37,340 bases of DNA. Source: Mycobacterium sp. (GTDB lineage Bacteria > Actinomycetota > Actinomycetes > Mycobacteriales > Mycobacteriaceae). The notes under the pieces are model-generated. The model had not been told where the DNA came from. It searched no databases and worked only from the letters and a program-made list of their open reading frames with translations. The DNA lies in the NCBI GenBank assembly GCA_022841565.1, contig JALHRH010000012.1:1-37340 (forward strand), read 5' to 3'. The position numbers were made by a program, and so were the translations under genes. Below, piece after piece: positions 17,292 to 23,823 of this stretch (its first letter is position 1; each line of letters opens with the position of its first letter).

Positions 17292-18032
17292 CTACGGGTG
17301 TGCCTCGGCCCGGCCGGCCGACGGCCGACCGGCATCGAATTCCTCATTTACCGATTTCAGGAGCAGAAAACACATGACGTAGAACCAGATGAAGAAGCCG
17401 GTCGCCGCGAGGTAGAACGTGAAGAGCCCGTTCCACGCAAACGGTCCACTGAAGAAGAACAGCACGAACGCGCTGGGCGCCATCAGCATCACTACCCACA
17501 GACACAGGTAACCGGACCAGCGAGGAAACTCCGGCGCTTTGCCCTTATCCATCAGGATCGCCAGGCCGATGCAGAGGAGCTGCAGCTGAGCAGGAAAGAC
17601 CATGGACAGGAGGGGCAGCCATCCGAGGTCATTCAGGGTTTGCAGCATCTCGTCTGAATGAGTCGAGGCACGGTAAGCCGCTGCTTGCCACGGAAAGGTC
17701 GGGACCAGGAAGAGCACTCCGCCAGCAGCGGCGGCCAACAATTGGGTCCACGCGAGTGCCGAGGCGGCACCCTCGATCTTGCGCATCCGGATGGCGATGA
17801 CCGCGGCCAGGGGAAGGGTGAGGGTTCCACCAATGCCGATCAGCAGGGTGCAGATCTTGATGCCGGTGGGATTGCCGCGAAACATCGCAGCGACCTGCGC
17901 TGGGCTGTCAGAAGGCGACGGCAGCGGAAGCCATCCCGCAATGATGAGACCAATGAGTATGGTTGGCGCCATTCCCAGGGCCATCCATAGGCAAATGCGC
18001 TGGGTACTCAAGCTTGTGTTCATCCGAATCAA
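17292..18032 (-). CDS. Integral membrane protein of unknown function
   Basis: A 246-residue hydrophobic protein with about six to seven predicted membrane segments: near residues 15-36, 58-80, 90-112, 135-160, 170-192 and 198-222. The last is very aromatic (FTFYLAATGFFIWFYVMCFLLL). An in-frame ATG at residue 4 is an equally good start. No catalytic motif was recognised. It precedes the minus-strand SDR by 91 bases and may or may not be cotranscribed with it. Confidence 0.75.
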   Translation of the reverse strand: MIRMNTSLSTQRICLWMALGMAPTILIGLIIAGWLPLPSPSDSPAQVAAMFRGNPTGIKICTLLIGIGGTLTLPLAAVIAIRMRKIEGAASALAWTQLLAAAAGGVLFLVPTFPWQAAAYRASTHSDEMLQTLNDLGWLPLLSMVFPAQLQLLCIGLAILMDKGKAPEFPRWSGYLCLWVVMLMAPSAFVLFFFSGPFAWNGLFTFYLAATGFFIWFYVMCFLLLKSVNEEFDAGRPSAGRAEAHP

Positions 18033-18446
18033 GCCTTCCGAGTCGTGTGCCGGTGAATAACGGTGCGCCGCAATGGCGTAGCGATGACTACCGCGGCGGG
18101 CTGGTCTCGAACGCGTCCTCCCAGTTGGTGCGGCAACTCATCAACGTCCCGGCCGAGTCCCCAGCCGGGAATGGGCCACTCCTGGCTGGACTGAGACCGC
18201 CGGCGCTAGACAGTTAATATGTTAATGAGTTAGCGTTTACTCGGCAAGGTGCTGATACGGTCACTCGTGTCATAGCCGGCGAATGCGGCTTGCTCGCTTC
18301 CTAGACCCGAGACCGAAAGGGTGCGGGAAACCTGCGGCGTGCGCGGGATTCCCGCGCATTAGACCCACGGCGCAGCTCGGCGGCAACACCCGTGGCGGCC
18401 GTCTAGACCAATTGAGTAGACAGTCAGCGAGGGGACAGCACGATCG
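18033..18446. other. 414-base intergenic region upstream of the NorE-like gene
   Basis: This divergent region holds a short plus-strand open frame from GTG 18053 to the stop at 18217 (54 codons; includes SNASSQLVRQLINVPAESPAG). I cannot identify it, and it could be a remnant of a larger gene. An AT-richer stretch at 18212-18242 contains a motif resembling the recurrent operator. Nothing else recognisable was seen. Confidence 0.5.
18227..18242. promoter_or_regulatory. Degenerate operator-like motif upstream of norE-like gene
   Basis: GAGTTAGCGTTTACTC is an imperfect palindrome that matches 12 of 15 positions of the (reverse-strand) copy upstream of the LLM reductase. It lies 205 bases upstream of the cytochrome oxidase III-like gene, next to the AT-rich segment, so it may mark that operon's promoter. 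Confidence 0.35.
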
Positions 18447-19049
18447 ATGACCGAAGTGATCGATGTCGACCGTCGTGACGAACGCATCGGGAATCCCCAT
18501 GTGCCGGGCGAGGCCGGCGTATGGATCCTGCTATTTGGCGACATGGCGGTCTTTGCCCTCCTGTTCGGGCTCTACCTGCACGGCCGCAGCCAGGACCCGG
18601 CGCTCTACGCCGCATCGCAGCCGGCCCTCAACCGCAACCTCGGTGCCATCAACACCGTTGTCCTGCTCACCAGTTCGCTGCTGGTGGTCTTTGCGACCAG
18701 GGCGATCCGGAGCCGACGGTGGCGGCCGTACGCGCAGCGGCTGATACTTGGCGGCGCCGGCGTGGGCAGCGTATTCGTGATCATCAAGGTCGTCGAATAC
18801 CACGATAAGGTCGCGGTCGGGATCACAACGAGCACCAACCCGTTTTTCATGTACTACTACGTGCTGACCGGCGTCCATCTGGCTCACGTGATCGTGGGTC
18901 TGATAGTGCTGCTTGCTCTTTCACGGCTGGCGCGCTTGCCTGAGCCGACCACCACCCACATCGCGTACTTCGAAGGTGGAGCCTGCTTCTGGCACCTGGT
19001 CGACCTGCTGTGGATCGTGATCTTCCCGCTTCTCTTCCTGGTCAGATGA
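18447..19049 (+). CDS. norE: NorE-like cytochrome c oxidase subunit III family protein
   Basis: A 200-residue membrane protein with the subunit III/NorE hallmark GEAGVWILLFGDM near residue 22, then about five helices. FFMYYYVLTGVHLAHVIVGL and a final GGACFWHLVDLLWIVIFPLLFLV are typical of the family. It is shorter than true oxidase subunit III, as in NorE, which accompanies nitric oxide reductase in denitrifiers. No catalytic heme-copper subunit is encoded in the window. Its stop overlaps the ATG of the small NorF/COX4-like gene. NorQ- and NorD-like genes about 15 kb away support the nor-type assignment, but the partner enzyme is unknown. Confidence 0.85.
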   Translation: MTEVIDVDRRDERIGNPHVPGEAGVWILLFGDMAVFALLFGLYLHGRSQDPALYAASQPALNRNLGAINTVVLLTSSLLVVFATRAIRSRRWRPYAQRLILGGAGVGSVFVIIKVVEYHDKVAVGITTSTNPFFMYYYVLTGVHLAHVIVGLIVLLALSRLARLPEPTTTHIAYFEGGACFWHLVDLLWIVIFPLLFLVR

Positions 19050-19327
19050 CCGTGCGCTCCCTGGCACGAACCAAGGCGACATCGGTATGGCTGCTGCTGG
19101 TGGGGCTCACCGTCGTCTCCTGGGCGCTAGGTACCCGGCACCTGTCCGGCGGCGACCATCACATGCCCGCGAGCGTGGTCCTATGCATCGTCGCGGTGTT
19201 CAAGGTCCGCCTGGTGGGCCTGTACTTCATGGAGCTGCGAGACGCGCCGATCGCACTCCGCGGAGCCTTCGAGGGCTACTGTGTGGCACTCCTGAGCCTG
19301 CTGATCGGGATGTATCTGGCTGTTTGA
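19046..19327 (+). CDS. norF: NorF/COX4-like small membrane protein (cytochrome C oxidase subunit IV family)
   Basis: A 93-residue protein with three membrane helices (around residues 12-28, 41-62 and 74-93). The middle one, KVRLVGLYFMELRDAP, is characteristic of the prokaryotic subunit IV/NorF-like family. Its ATG overlaps the NorE-like stop (ATGA), so the two are translationally coupled, as norE and norF are in classical nor clusters. It probably assists assembly or stability of a heme-copper-type or other metalloenzyme complex. The gene ends near the last helix without a cytoplasmic tail. Confidence 0.8.
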   Translation: MTVRSLARTKATSVWLLLVGLTVVSWALGTRHLSGGDHHMPASVVLCIVAVFKVRLVGLYFMELRDAPIALRGAFEGYCVALLSLLIGMYLAV

Positions 19328-19484
19328 CAATCGCATTCACATAGACAGTCGGTCGGAACGCCGCCGACGGGCGGGCCGTAGCCATTGTCACGATCCGGAA
19401 TGAGCGACCGCATGGCTGAACAGCCGGGAAGGATGTTCCGCCACATGTGATTCGATTCGGACACCGCTCTTGGGGTTGGCGGGT

Positions 19485-20615
19485 CTACCGCTGCGGGAAA
19501 AGATTGTCGCCGTAGCGCGAGTAGCCCGGCGTCACAAAGTATTCGAACGCGGCATGTCCACTTTCGCCCCGGTCCGACCGGCATAGTGCATGGTGGTCAT
19601 AGCCGGCACCGGCGACCGTGTACTCAGGTAGGGCGCTGCGATCGGCCAGATCCCAGGTGTCGTGATCGATCAGCAGTGGGCCCTTGTCGTCGCCCTGGAA
19701 CCATCCTCGCCACCCCATATACAGTGCCGACCTCAAAAAGTAGCGCGGGGAATAGAAGTCACAGCGGAACGCATGCCTGTCACCATCTTCGGTAAGTAGT
19801 ACGACGTCTATCGAATCGGCCTCGATCACCGGTAGTCCACTGCGCCAGCGATACTCGTGTTCCCAGCCGATCACTCGAAGCGGCTGGTCGCAACCTAACC
19901 GCTTGAGCACTGATCCGCTCAGGTAGTCATAGATGCCGGGCGCCCGTTCCATCACATACAGGAAGGCCGCCCACTCGTCGAACTGTGCGTACATCAGCGT
20001 GTAGAGCGTCCCGTGGCGGCTTACGTGCGACGTCGGTTGGCCGGCCTTGGGGTTTTGATCTGGCTGCACCCCCCAGGAATGATCGCGGCCGCCGAACCAG
20101 TACTCGGGGTCGATGCGACGCTCACCGCCGGGGTAGGCGAGGGTGCCACTGGCCCGGCCGACGATGTTATAGCGCACAAGGTCGTGCACCACCTTGCCGT
20201 CGCGTATCTCAAGATGATGGTCCTCTACGTGTGGTTCGAAGGTGGTCTCGAACTCGATGTCGAACGCGATCCCGGACGGATTGTCTTCCAATACATAGCG
20301 CATGCGGCGCAACGGTTCTGGCGTCTCGATGCGCAACGGTCCGACGGCCATCTCATGCACGGCGGGCCGCAGATGGCGCGACGCCCGAAAGTTGTGCTGT
20401 GTTGCTGCCACGGTCACGCCGGCCCATGCTTCTTGGACGTTGCGATTGATGTACTGCCCTATCCCGGCCCCGACCATCGTGGTGCGATCCCGGGAATCAG
20501 AAACGCTCATCCACATGCGTTCGCGGTAGTCGGGATCGGATGTGTGAACGGTGTCCAGAGTGTAGGGAATCTGGTGCAGGAAGGAATCGTCCGCGGGAGT
20601 CAAGCGGCCGGTCAT
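19485..20615 (-). CDS. DUF7064-like protein of unknown function
   Basis: A 376-residue protein with many Trp/Tyr-rich segments (YWFGGRDHSWGVQPD, RVIGWEHEYRWRSGLPV, YMGWRGWFQGDD) and a GRDHSWG core. Its build recalls the lipocalin-like/CrtC-type double-barrel proteins grouped as DUF7064/DUF7065 in actinobacterial catabolic clusters; this assignment is from memory of the pattern. No catalytic residues are assigned. Its ATG overlaps the stop of a 45-residue upstream reading frame that looks like a partial copy of this same gene. It is divergent from the SurE/TetR/kinase operon. Confidence 0.75.
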   Translation of the reverse strand: MTGRLTPADDSFLHQIPYTLDTVHTSDPDYRERMWMSVSDSRDRTTMVGAGIGQYINRNVQEAWAGVTVAATQHNFRASRHLRPAVHEMAVGPLRIETPEPLRRMRYVLEDNPSGIAFDIEFETTFEPHVEDHHLEIRDGKVVHDLVRYNIVGRASGTLAYPGGERRIDPEYWFGGRDHSWGVQPDQNPKAGQPTSHVSRHGTLYTLMYAQFDEWAAFLYVMERAPGIYDYLSGSVLKRLGCDQPLRVIGWEHEYRWRSGLPVIEADSIDVVLLTEDGDRHAFRCDFYSPRYFLRSALYMGWRGWFQGDDKGPLLIDHDTWDLADRSALPEYTVAGAGYDHHALCRSDRGESGHAAFEYFVTPGYSRYGDNLFPQR

Positions 20616-20749
20616 CGTTGCTGCACTCTCAAGTAGCGGCGCACTTGGCGCATTCGGCGCACGGGTTCGGGTTTCTGCACGCGGAACGGCCCGACGCTGA
20701 TGTCCTGGCGGGCTGGGCGCGGGTCTGCGGGAGTTCGTCGGGCGGTCAT
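20612..20749 (-). pseudogene. Partial, decayed copy of the DUF7064-like gene
   Basis: This 45-residue frame starts at an ATG (20749) with a strong GAGGAGG site 7 bases upstream and ends in an ATGA overlap with the DUF7064-like gene. Its part ISVGPFRVQKPEPVRRMRQV aligns with MAVGPLRIETPEPLRRMRYV of that downstream protein, and the preceding RPA is also shared, while the rest of the protein is absent. It therefore looks like an internally deleted paralogue. Because its start signals are intact, it may still be translated as a short peptide coupling translation to the next gene. Confidence 0.6.
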
Positions 20750-20780
20750 CCTGGACGCCTCCTCGATACCATTACCCGAT

Positions 20781-20797
20781 AAGTAGCACTCGCTATC
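20781..20797. promoter_or_regulatory. Operator repeat 1 in the SurE divergent promoter
   Basis: AAGTAGCACTCGCTATC carries the ACTCGCT core and AAG arm of the recurrent motif, with one base less between them. A near-identical repeat is 46 bases away at 20827, so a regulator could bind both. Confidence 0.5.
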
Positions 20798-20826
20798 CGA
20801 CTCTCGCACGGGAGATTGACGATTGC

Positions 20827-20843
20827 AAGTAGCAGGTGCTATC
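20827..20843. promoter_or_regulatory. Operator repeat 2 in the SurE divergent promoter
   Basis: AAGTAGCAGGTGCTATC repeats the 20781 element with three changed bases and is itself an inverted repeat (TAGCA..TGCTA). It lies 58 bases before the SurE-like start. The TetR encoded in the same operon is the obvious candidate ligand. Confidence 0.5.
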
Positions 20844-20901
20844 TAGTAGTGGTGGCCGTTCAGTCTGCTGCCCGGTGCGCAGAGGTCTAAGGAGCGCGAG
20901 A

Positions 20902-21666
20902 ATGCGGGTTTTGCTGACCAACGACGATGGCATCGATGCGCCCGGGCTTCGTGCGCTAGCGCAGCACCTCAGTGCTGCAGGACACCAAACAATCGTGTTG
21001 GCACCGGCAGAAGACTGCAGCGCATCGGGCGCGGCACTTGGACCGCTTCGCCTGGACCGCCCAAGTCTGATGCGACAAACAACACTGGCCGGGCTGGAAT
21101 CGATTCGGGCATACTCGCTTCCGTCACCGCCGGCACTGTGCGTGCTGGCTGCCTTCCTCGGCGGCCCAGACTTCTGCCCGGACGTCGTGGTGTCCGGAAT
21201 CAACGCGGGTCCCAACACTGGCCGGGTAATACTGCACTCTGGGACTGTGGGCGCGGCCCTCGTCGCGACACATTTCGGGGCGCGTGCGCTGGCGGTGAGT
21301 CACGGGGCACTCACAGGTCCGCGGAATTGGTTTGGGGCTGCGAAGCTCGCTGCAGCTATTGTGCCCTGGCTCTATACAGCGCCGCCGAAGACCGTGATCA
21401 ACCTCAACGTGCCACAAACGAGCAATGGGGCACTGCCGCGGATCCGGCCCGCCCGTCTTGCAGATTTTGGCAGAGAAATGAGCATGCAGATCTCTCCCGA
21501 GCGCGGGGGTCTACACGAGCTGCACTGGCGGCAATCCGCGATCTCGCATCCGGCCGACACCGACGCGGCCTTACTGTCGGGCGGATTCGCCACGATGACA
21601 TCACTTTCCGGACTCGGGGAGTCTGATGTCAATCTCGACGAACTGATGACGGCATTGAATGCCTAG
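20902..21666 (+). CDS. SurE-like 5'/3'-nucleotidase (survival protein family)
   Basis: A 254-residue SurE-family protein. The metal site TNDDG is at residues 6-10, Ser40 sits in APAEDCSASG, and SGINAGPNTG (98-107, with Asn101) followed by HSGTVGAAL matches the SurE active site. The ATG at 20902 has AAGGAG 7 bases upstream. SurE enzymes hydrolyse nucleoside monophosphates and sometimes polyphosphate. Here the gene heads an operon with a TetR gene (8-base overlap), a kinase-like gene and a DUF6285-like gene, so it may act on a pathway phosphate ester rather than in housekeeping. That role is inferred. Confidence 0.88.
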   Translation: MRVLLTNDDGIDAPGLRALAQHLSAAGHQTIVLAPAEDCSASGAALGPLRLDRPSLMRQTTLAGLESIRAYSLPSPPALCVLAAFLGGPDFCPDVVVSGINAGPNTGRVILHSGTVGAALVATHFGARALAVSHGALTGPRNWFGAAKLAAAIVPWLYTAPPKTVINLNVPQTSNGALPRIRPARLADFGREMSMQISPERGGLHELHWRQSAISHPADTDAALLSGGFATMTSLSGLGESDVNLDELMTALNA

Positions 21667-22342
21667 ACAGAGGCAGTCACGGCGCACCACTGCGCAATTG
21701 CGCGATGCATTACTCGCAGCAGCACGTGAGCTGTTTTCCGAGCGAGGATTCGCCGCGACCTCGACACGTGACATCGCCAAGCTGGCGGATGCGGCGGAGC
21801 ACTTGATCTATAAGCATTTCAAGAGCAAGGCCGGCTTGTTTTCCGCGGCGGTGTTCGAACCGCTGTCGCTCGCGCTCGACGCGCAACTCGCTCAGCTCGA
21901 AAGTAGCTTTCGGCAACCGGAATCGGTGCCGGAGCGCATCGCCGATTTCGTCGAGATGCTGCTGCCCTTGTTGCAGGAGAATCGACGTCTGTTGGTCGCA
22001 TATCTCAACGCGATGACCTTCCACGATAGTGATTTCACAGCCACGGGCGACACCGGCATCGTGTCTCTAATTGACTACCTCCATCGACTGGAAAGAGTGC
22101 ATGATCATGCGCCTCCTGGAACCCGGATCGTCGTCGACGATCCGATGATGGAGACCCGGCTTTCCTTCGCGATGGTCTTCGCTGTGGTCGTCTTTCAGGA
22201 TTTCCTATTCGCCCCTGCCGAACAGGACGAGAAGCGACAGCTCGCTGCCATCGTCAAGCTACTCAGCACTGGCCTGGGCGCCGATATGCCGGAAACGCCT
22301 GAAAAGAACAAGCCGGCAAAGAAACGAGGAGGCAAGCGATGA
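21659..22342 (+). CDS. TetR/AcrR family transcriptional regulator
   Basis: A 227-residue regulator with a canonical N-terminal HTH at about residues 12-58 (LLAAARELFSERGFAATS, TRDIAKLADAAEHLIYKHF, SKAGLF). The C-terminal domain is helical, ending in a lysine-rich tail. The ATG overlaps the SurE-like stop, and the gene's end overlaps the next ATG, so it is within the operon it may regulate. Its probable target is the divergent promoter at 20750-20900, where two similar repeats occur. Confidence 0.9.
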   Translation: MPRQRQSRRTTAQLRDALLAAARELFSERGFAATSTRDIAKLADAAEHLIYKHFKSKAGLFSAAVFEPLSLALDAQLAQLESSFRQPESVPERIADFVEMLLPLLQENRRLLVAYLNAMTFHDSDFTATGDTGIVSLIDYLHRLERVHDHAPPGTRIVVDDPMMETRLSFAMVFAVVVFQDFLFAPAEQDEKRQLAAIVKLLSTGLGADMPETPEKNKPAKKRGGKR

Positions 22343-23370
22343 GCGACGACAGCGAGGCGCTGCGCGCAGATGTCGAACAACGGCTTCTCACCTATGCGCG
22401 GGCGCACGAACCCGGCGGCACATATGGCGGCACACTCACGGTAGAGGGCCGGGCCGGCGAGGGCGATTCGCTGGAGAACTGGTTTTTCCGTCTGACGCGT
22501 AACGGAAGCGAAGCGCGCTTGGTGCTTCGACGAAACGGTTTGAGCGTGGCGAGCGAAAGCAACCGTCGTCGTGAATACCAGGTCCTGGCGCGCCTGCAGG
22601 GAACGGGTTTGCCAATTCCTCGGGTGGAATGGCTGGACGAAACAGGGGAACATTTCGGCCGGCCGGGGTTCACGATGGAGCGCTGCGAAGGAGCCGCGGA
22701 TCTGTTCGCCCTGACGCCAGGAAATCGCTGCAGCTGGGACGAGGCAACGCGATTGGCGCTGGCGCGTCGACTCACGCAACTGATGGCGCAGATCCATGGC
22801 CTGGACTGGCGTGGGCTGGGTCTCGCCGAGGTTCTCCAGGTGCCAGAGACGTCGATTGCGCAGTCCCGTCTGCAGACGATCCTCGACGAGATCGACCGCT
22901 ACCGGCTAGAGCCGTATCCCGAGATCGACGAGACGGTGGACTGGCTCCGCCAGGCCCTGCCCCCGCCCGGTGATTTGGTGCTGACCCATGGGGACTTTCG
23001 AGCAGTCCAGGCGTTACTGAGTCCCGACGCGCGGATATGTGCGCTCCTTGATTGGGAATTCGCCCGGCTGTCGGATCCGATCGAAGAGCTCGCGCATTTT
23101 CTGATGCCGCCGATGGAGGCACTGCACACCATCCCCGGCGCGTGGGAGGCAGCCGACTTCATCCGCGACTATGAAGAGACCTCCGGTCTCAGTATCGACA
23201 AAGATGCGTTGATCTGGTGGAGAGTGTTGAACATGCTCTGGGTCGTCAGTTTCATGTTGCAGAATCTCAACGGCATCGTGGAAAACCAGGTCAACAGCAT
23301 CCGCACGCACGCGTTCGTATCGCGCCTGCTCGGGATGTTGCTTTCGCTCACCCGTTCAGAAGGAATCTGA
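22339..23370 (+). CDS. Phosphotransferase family protein (APH/ACAD10 kinase-like)
   Basis: A 343-residue protein with the aminoglycoside-phosphotransferase fold: an N-lobe lysine/arginine region (RLVLRRNG), catalytic-loop THGDFR with Asp219, and metal-binding Asp238 in ALLDWEFARLSDP. It resembles the kinase domain of ACAD10 and FadE36-type proteins that phosphorylate hydroxy-acyl-CoAs before elimination by an ACAD partner (family knowledge). The usual HGDFRxxN motif has Gln224 in place of the metal-binding Asn. The gene is coupled to the TetR gene (ATGA) and followed 3 bases later by a DUF6285-like gene, the common companion of these kinases. Confidence 0.88.
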   Translation: MSDDSEALRADVEQRLLTYARAHEPGGTYGGTLTVEGRAGEGDSLENWFFRLTRNGSEARLVLRRNGLSVASESNRRREYQVLARLQGTGLPIPRVEWLDETGEHFGRPGFTMERCEGAADLFALTPGNRCSWDEATRLALARRLTQLMAQIHGLDWRGLGLAEVLQVPETSIAQSRLQTILDEIDRYRLEPYPEIDETVDWLRQALPPPGDLVLTHGDFRAVQALLSPDARICALLDWEFARLSDPIEELAHFLMPPMEALHTIPGAWEAADFIRDYEETSGLSIDKDALIWWRVLNMLWVVSFMLQNLNGIVENQVNSIRTHAFVSRLLGMLLSLTRSEGI

Positions 23371-23373
23371 AAG

Positions 23374-23823
23374 ATGCGCCCCACTTCCACAGAAAGCCTG
23401 CAATGCATGCGACGCGTGCTCATCGAGATCATCGTGCCGAAACTGGCCGACTCGTATGCGTTCGAGCAGATCGGCCATCACATCGTCGCTCTCGAGGACT
23501 TGGCGCGTCATTGTCACGATGTGATCCCCAACTTGATGCGAGCCAACGATGAAATGCTTGTTCTTGTCGACGCCGCGCGTGGCTTGCTCGATGAGAAAGA
23601 CGCGCTCGCAACCGAACTCGATGCCGGTGCACACATGGCTCGCAACGCCCCGACCCAGTATCCGAATTTCGACGATTTGCTCCGACGCTATATCACACTG
23701 CGGGGGTTGCTCTCGCGGATCATCACAGCGTGGCCGCGGACCCGTGACCTATCGCCGCAACAATCGGCGATAAGAGAAGCCGTCCGCGCACATTTGGAAA
23801 CCCAAGTGCGCCGTTTCAGCTAA
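23374..23823 (+). CDS. DUF6285-like protein
   Basis: A 149-residue, mostly helical, charged protein beginning [23 protein letters not shown]. Short proteins of this kind regularly follow ACAD10-type phosphotransferase genes in actinobacteria and proteobacteria, and the position 3 bases after that gene supports the DUF6285-like call. No catalytic motif is visible, and it may be a subunit or stabiliser of the kinase. Its stop overlaps the stop of the convergent FbiC-like gene by 4 bases. Confidence 0.78.
   Translation: MRPTSTESLQCMRRVLIEIIVPKLADSYAFEQIGHHIVALEDLARHCHDVIPNLMRANDEMLVLVDAARGLLDEKDALATELDAGAHMARNAPTQYPNFDDLLRRYITLRGLLSRIITAWPRTRDLSPQQSAIREAVRAHLETQVRRFS

Noticed and set aside
19328-19484. 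Possible terminator hairpin after norF
   Set aside because: Only a weak 5-bp stem (GTCGG/CCGAC) is visible, which is expected by chance at this GC content.
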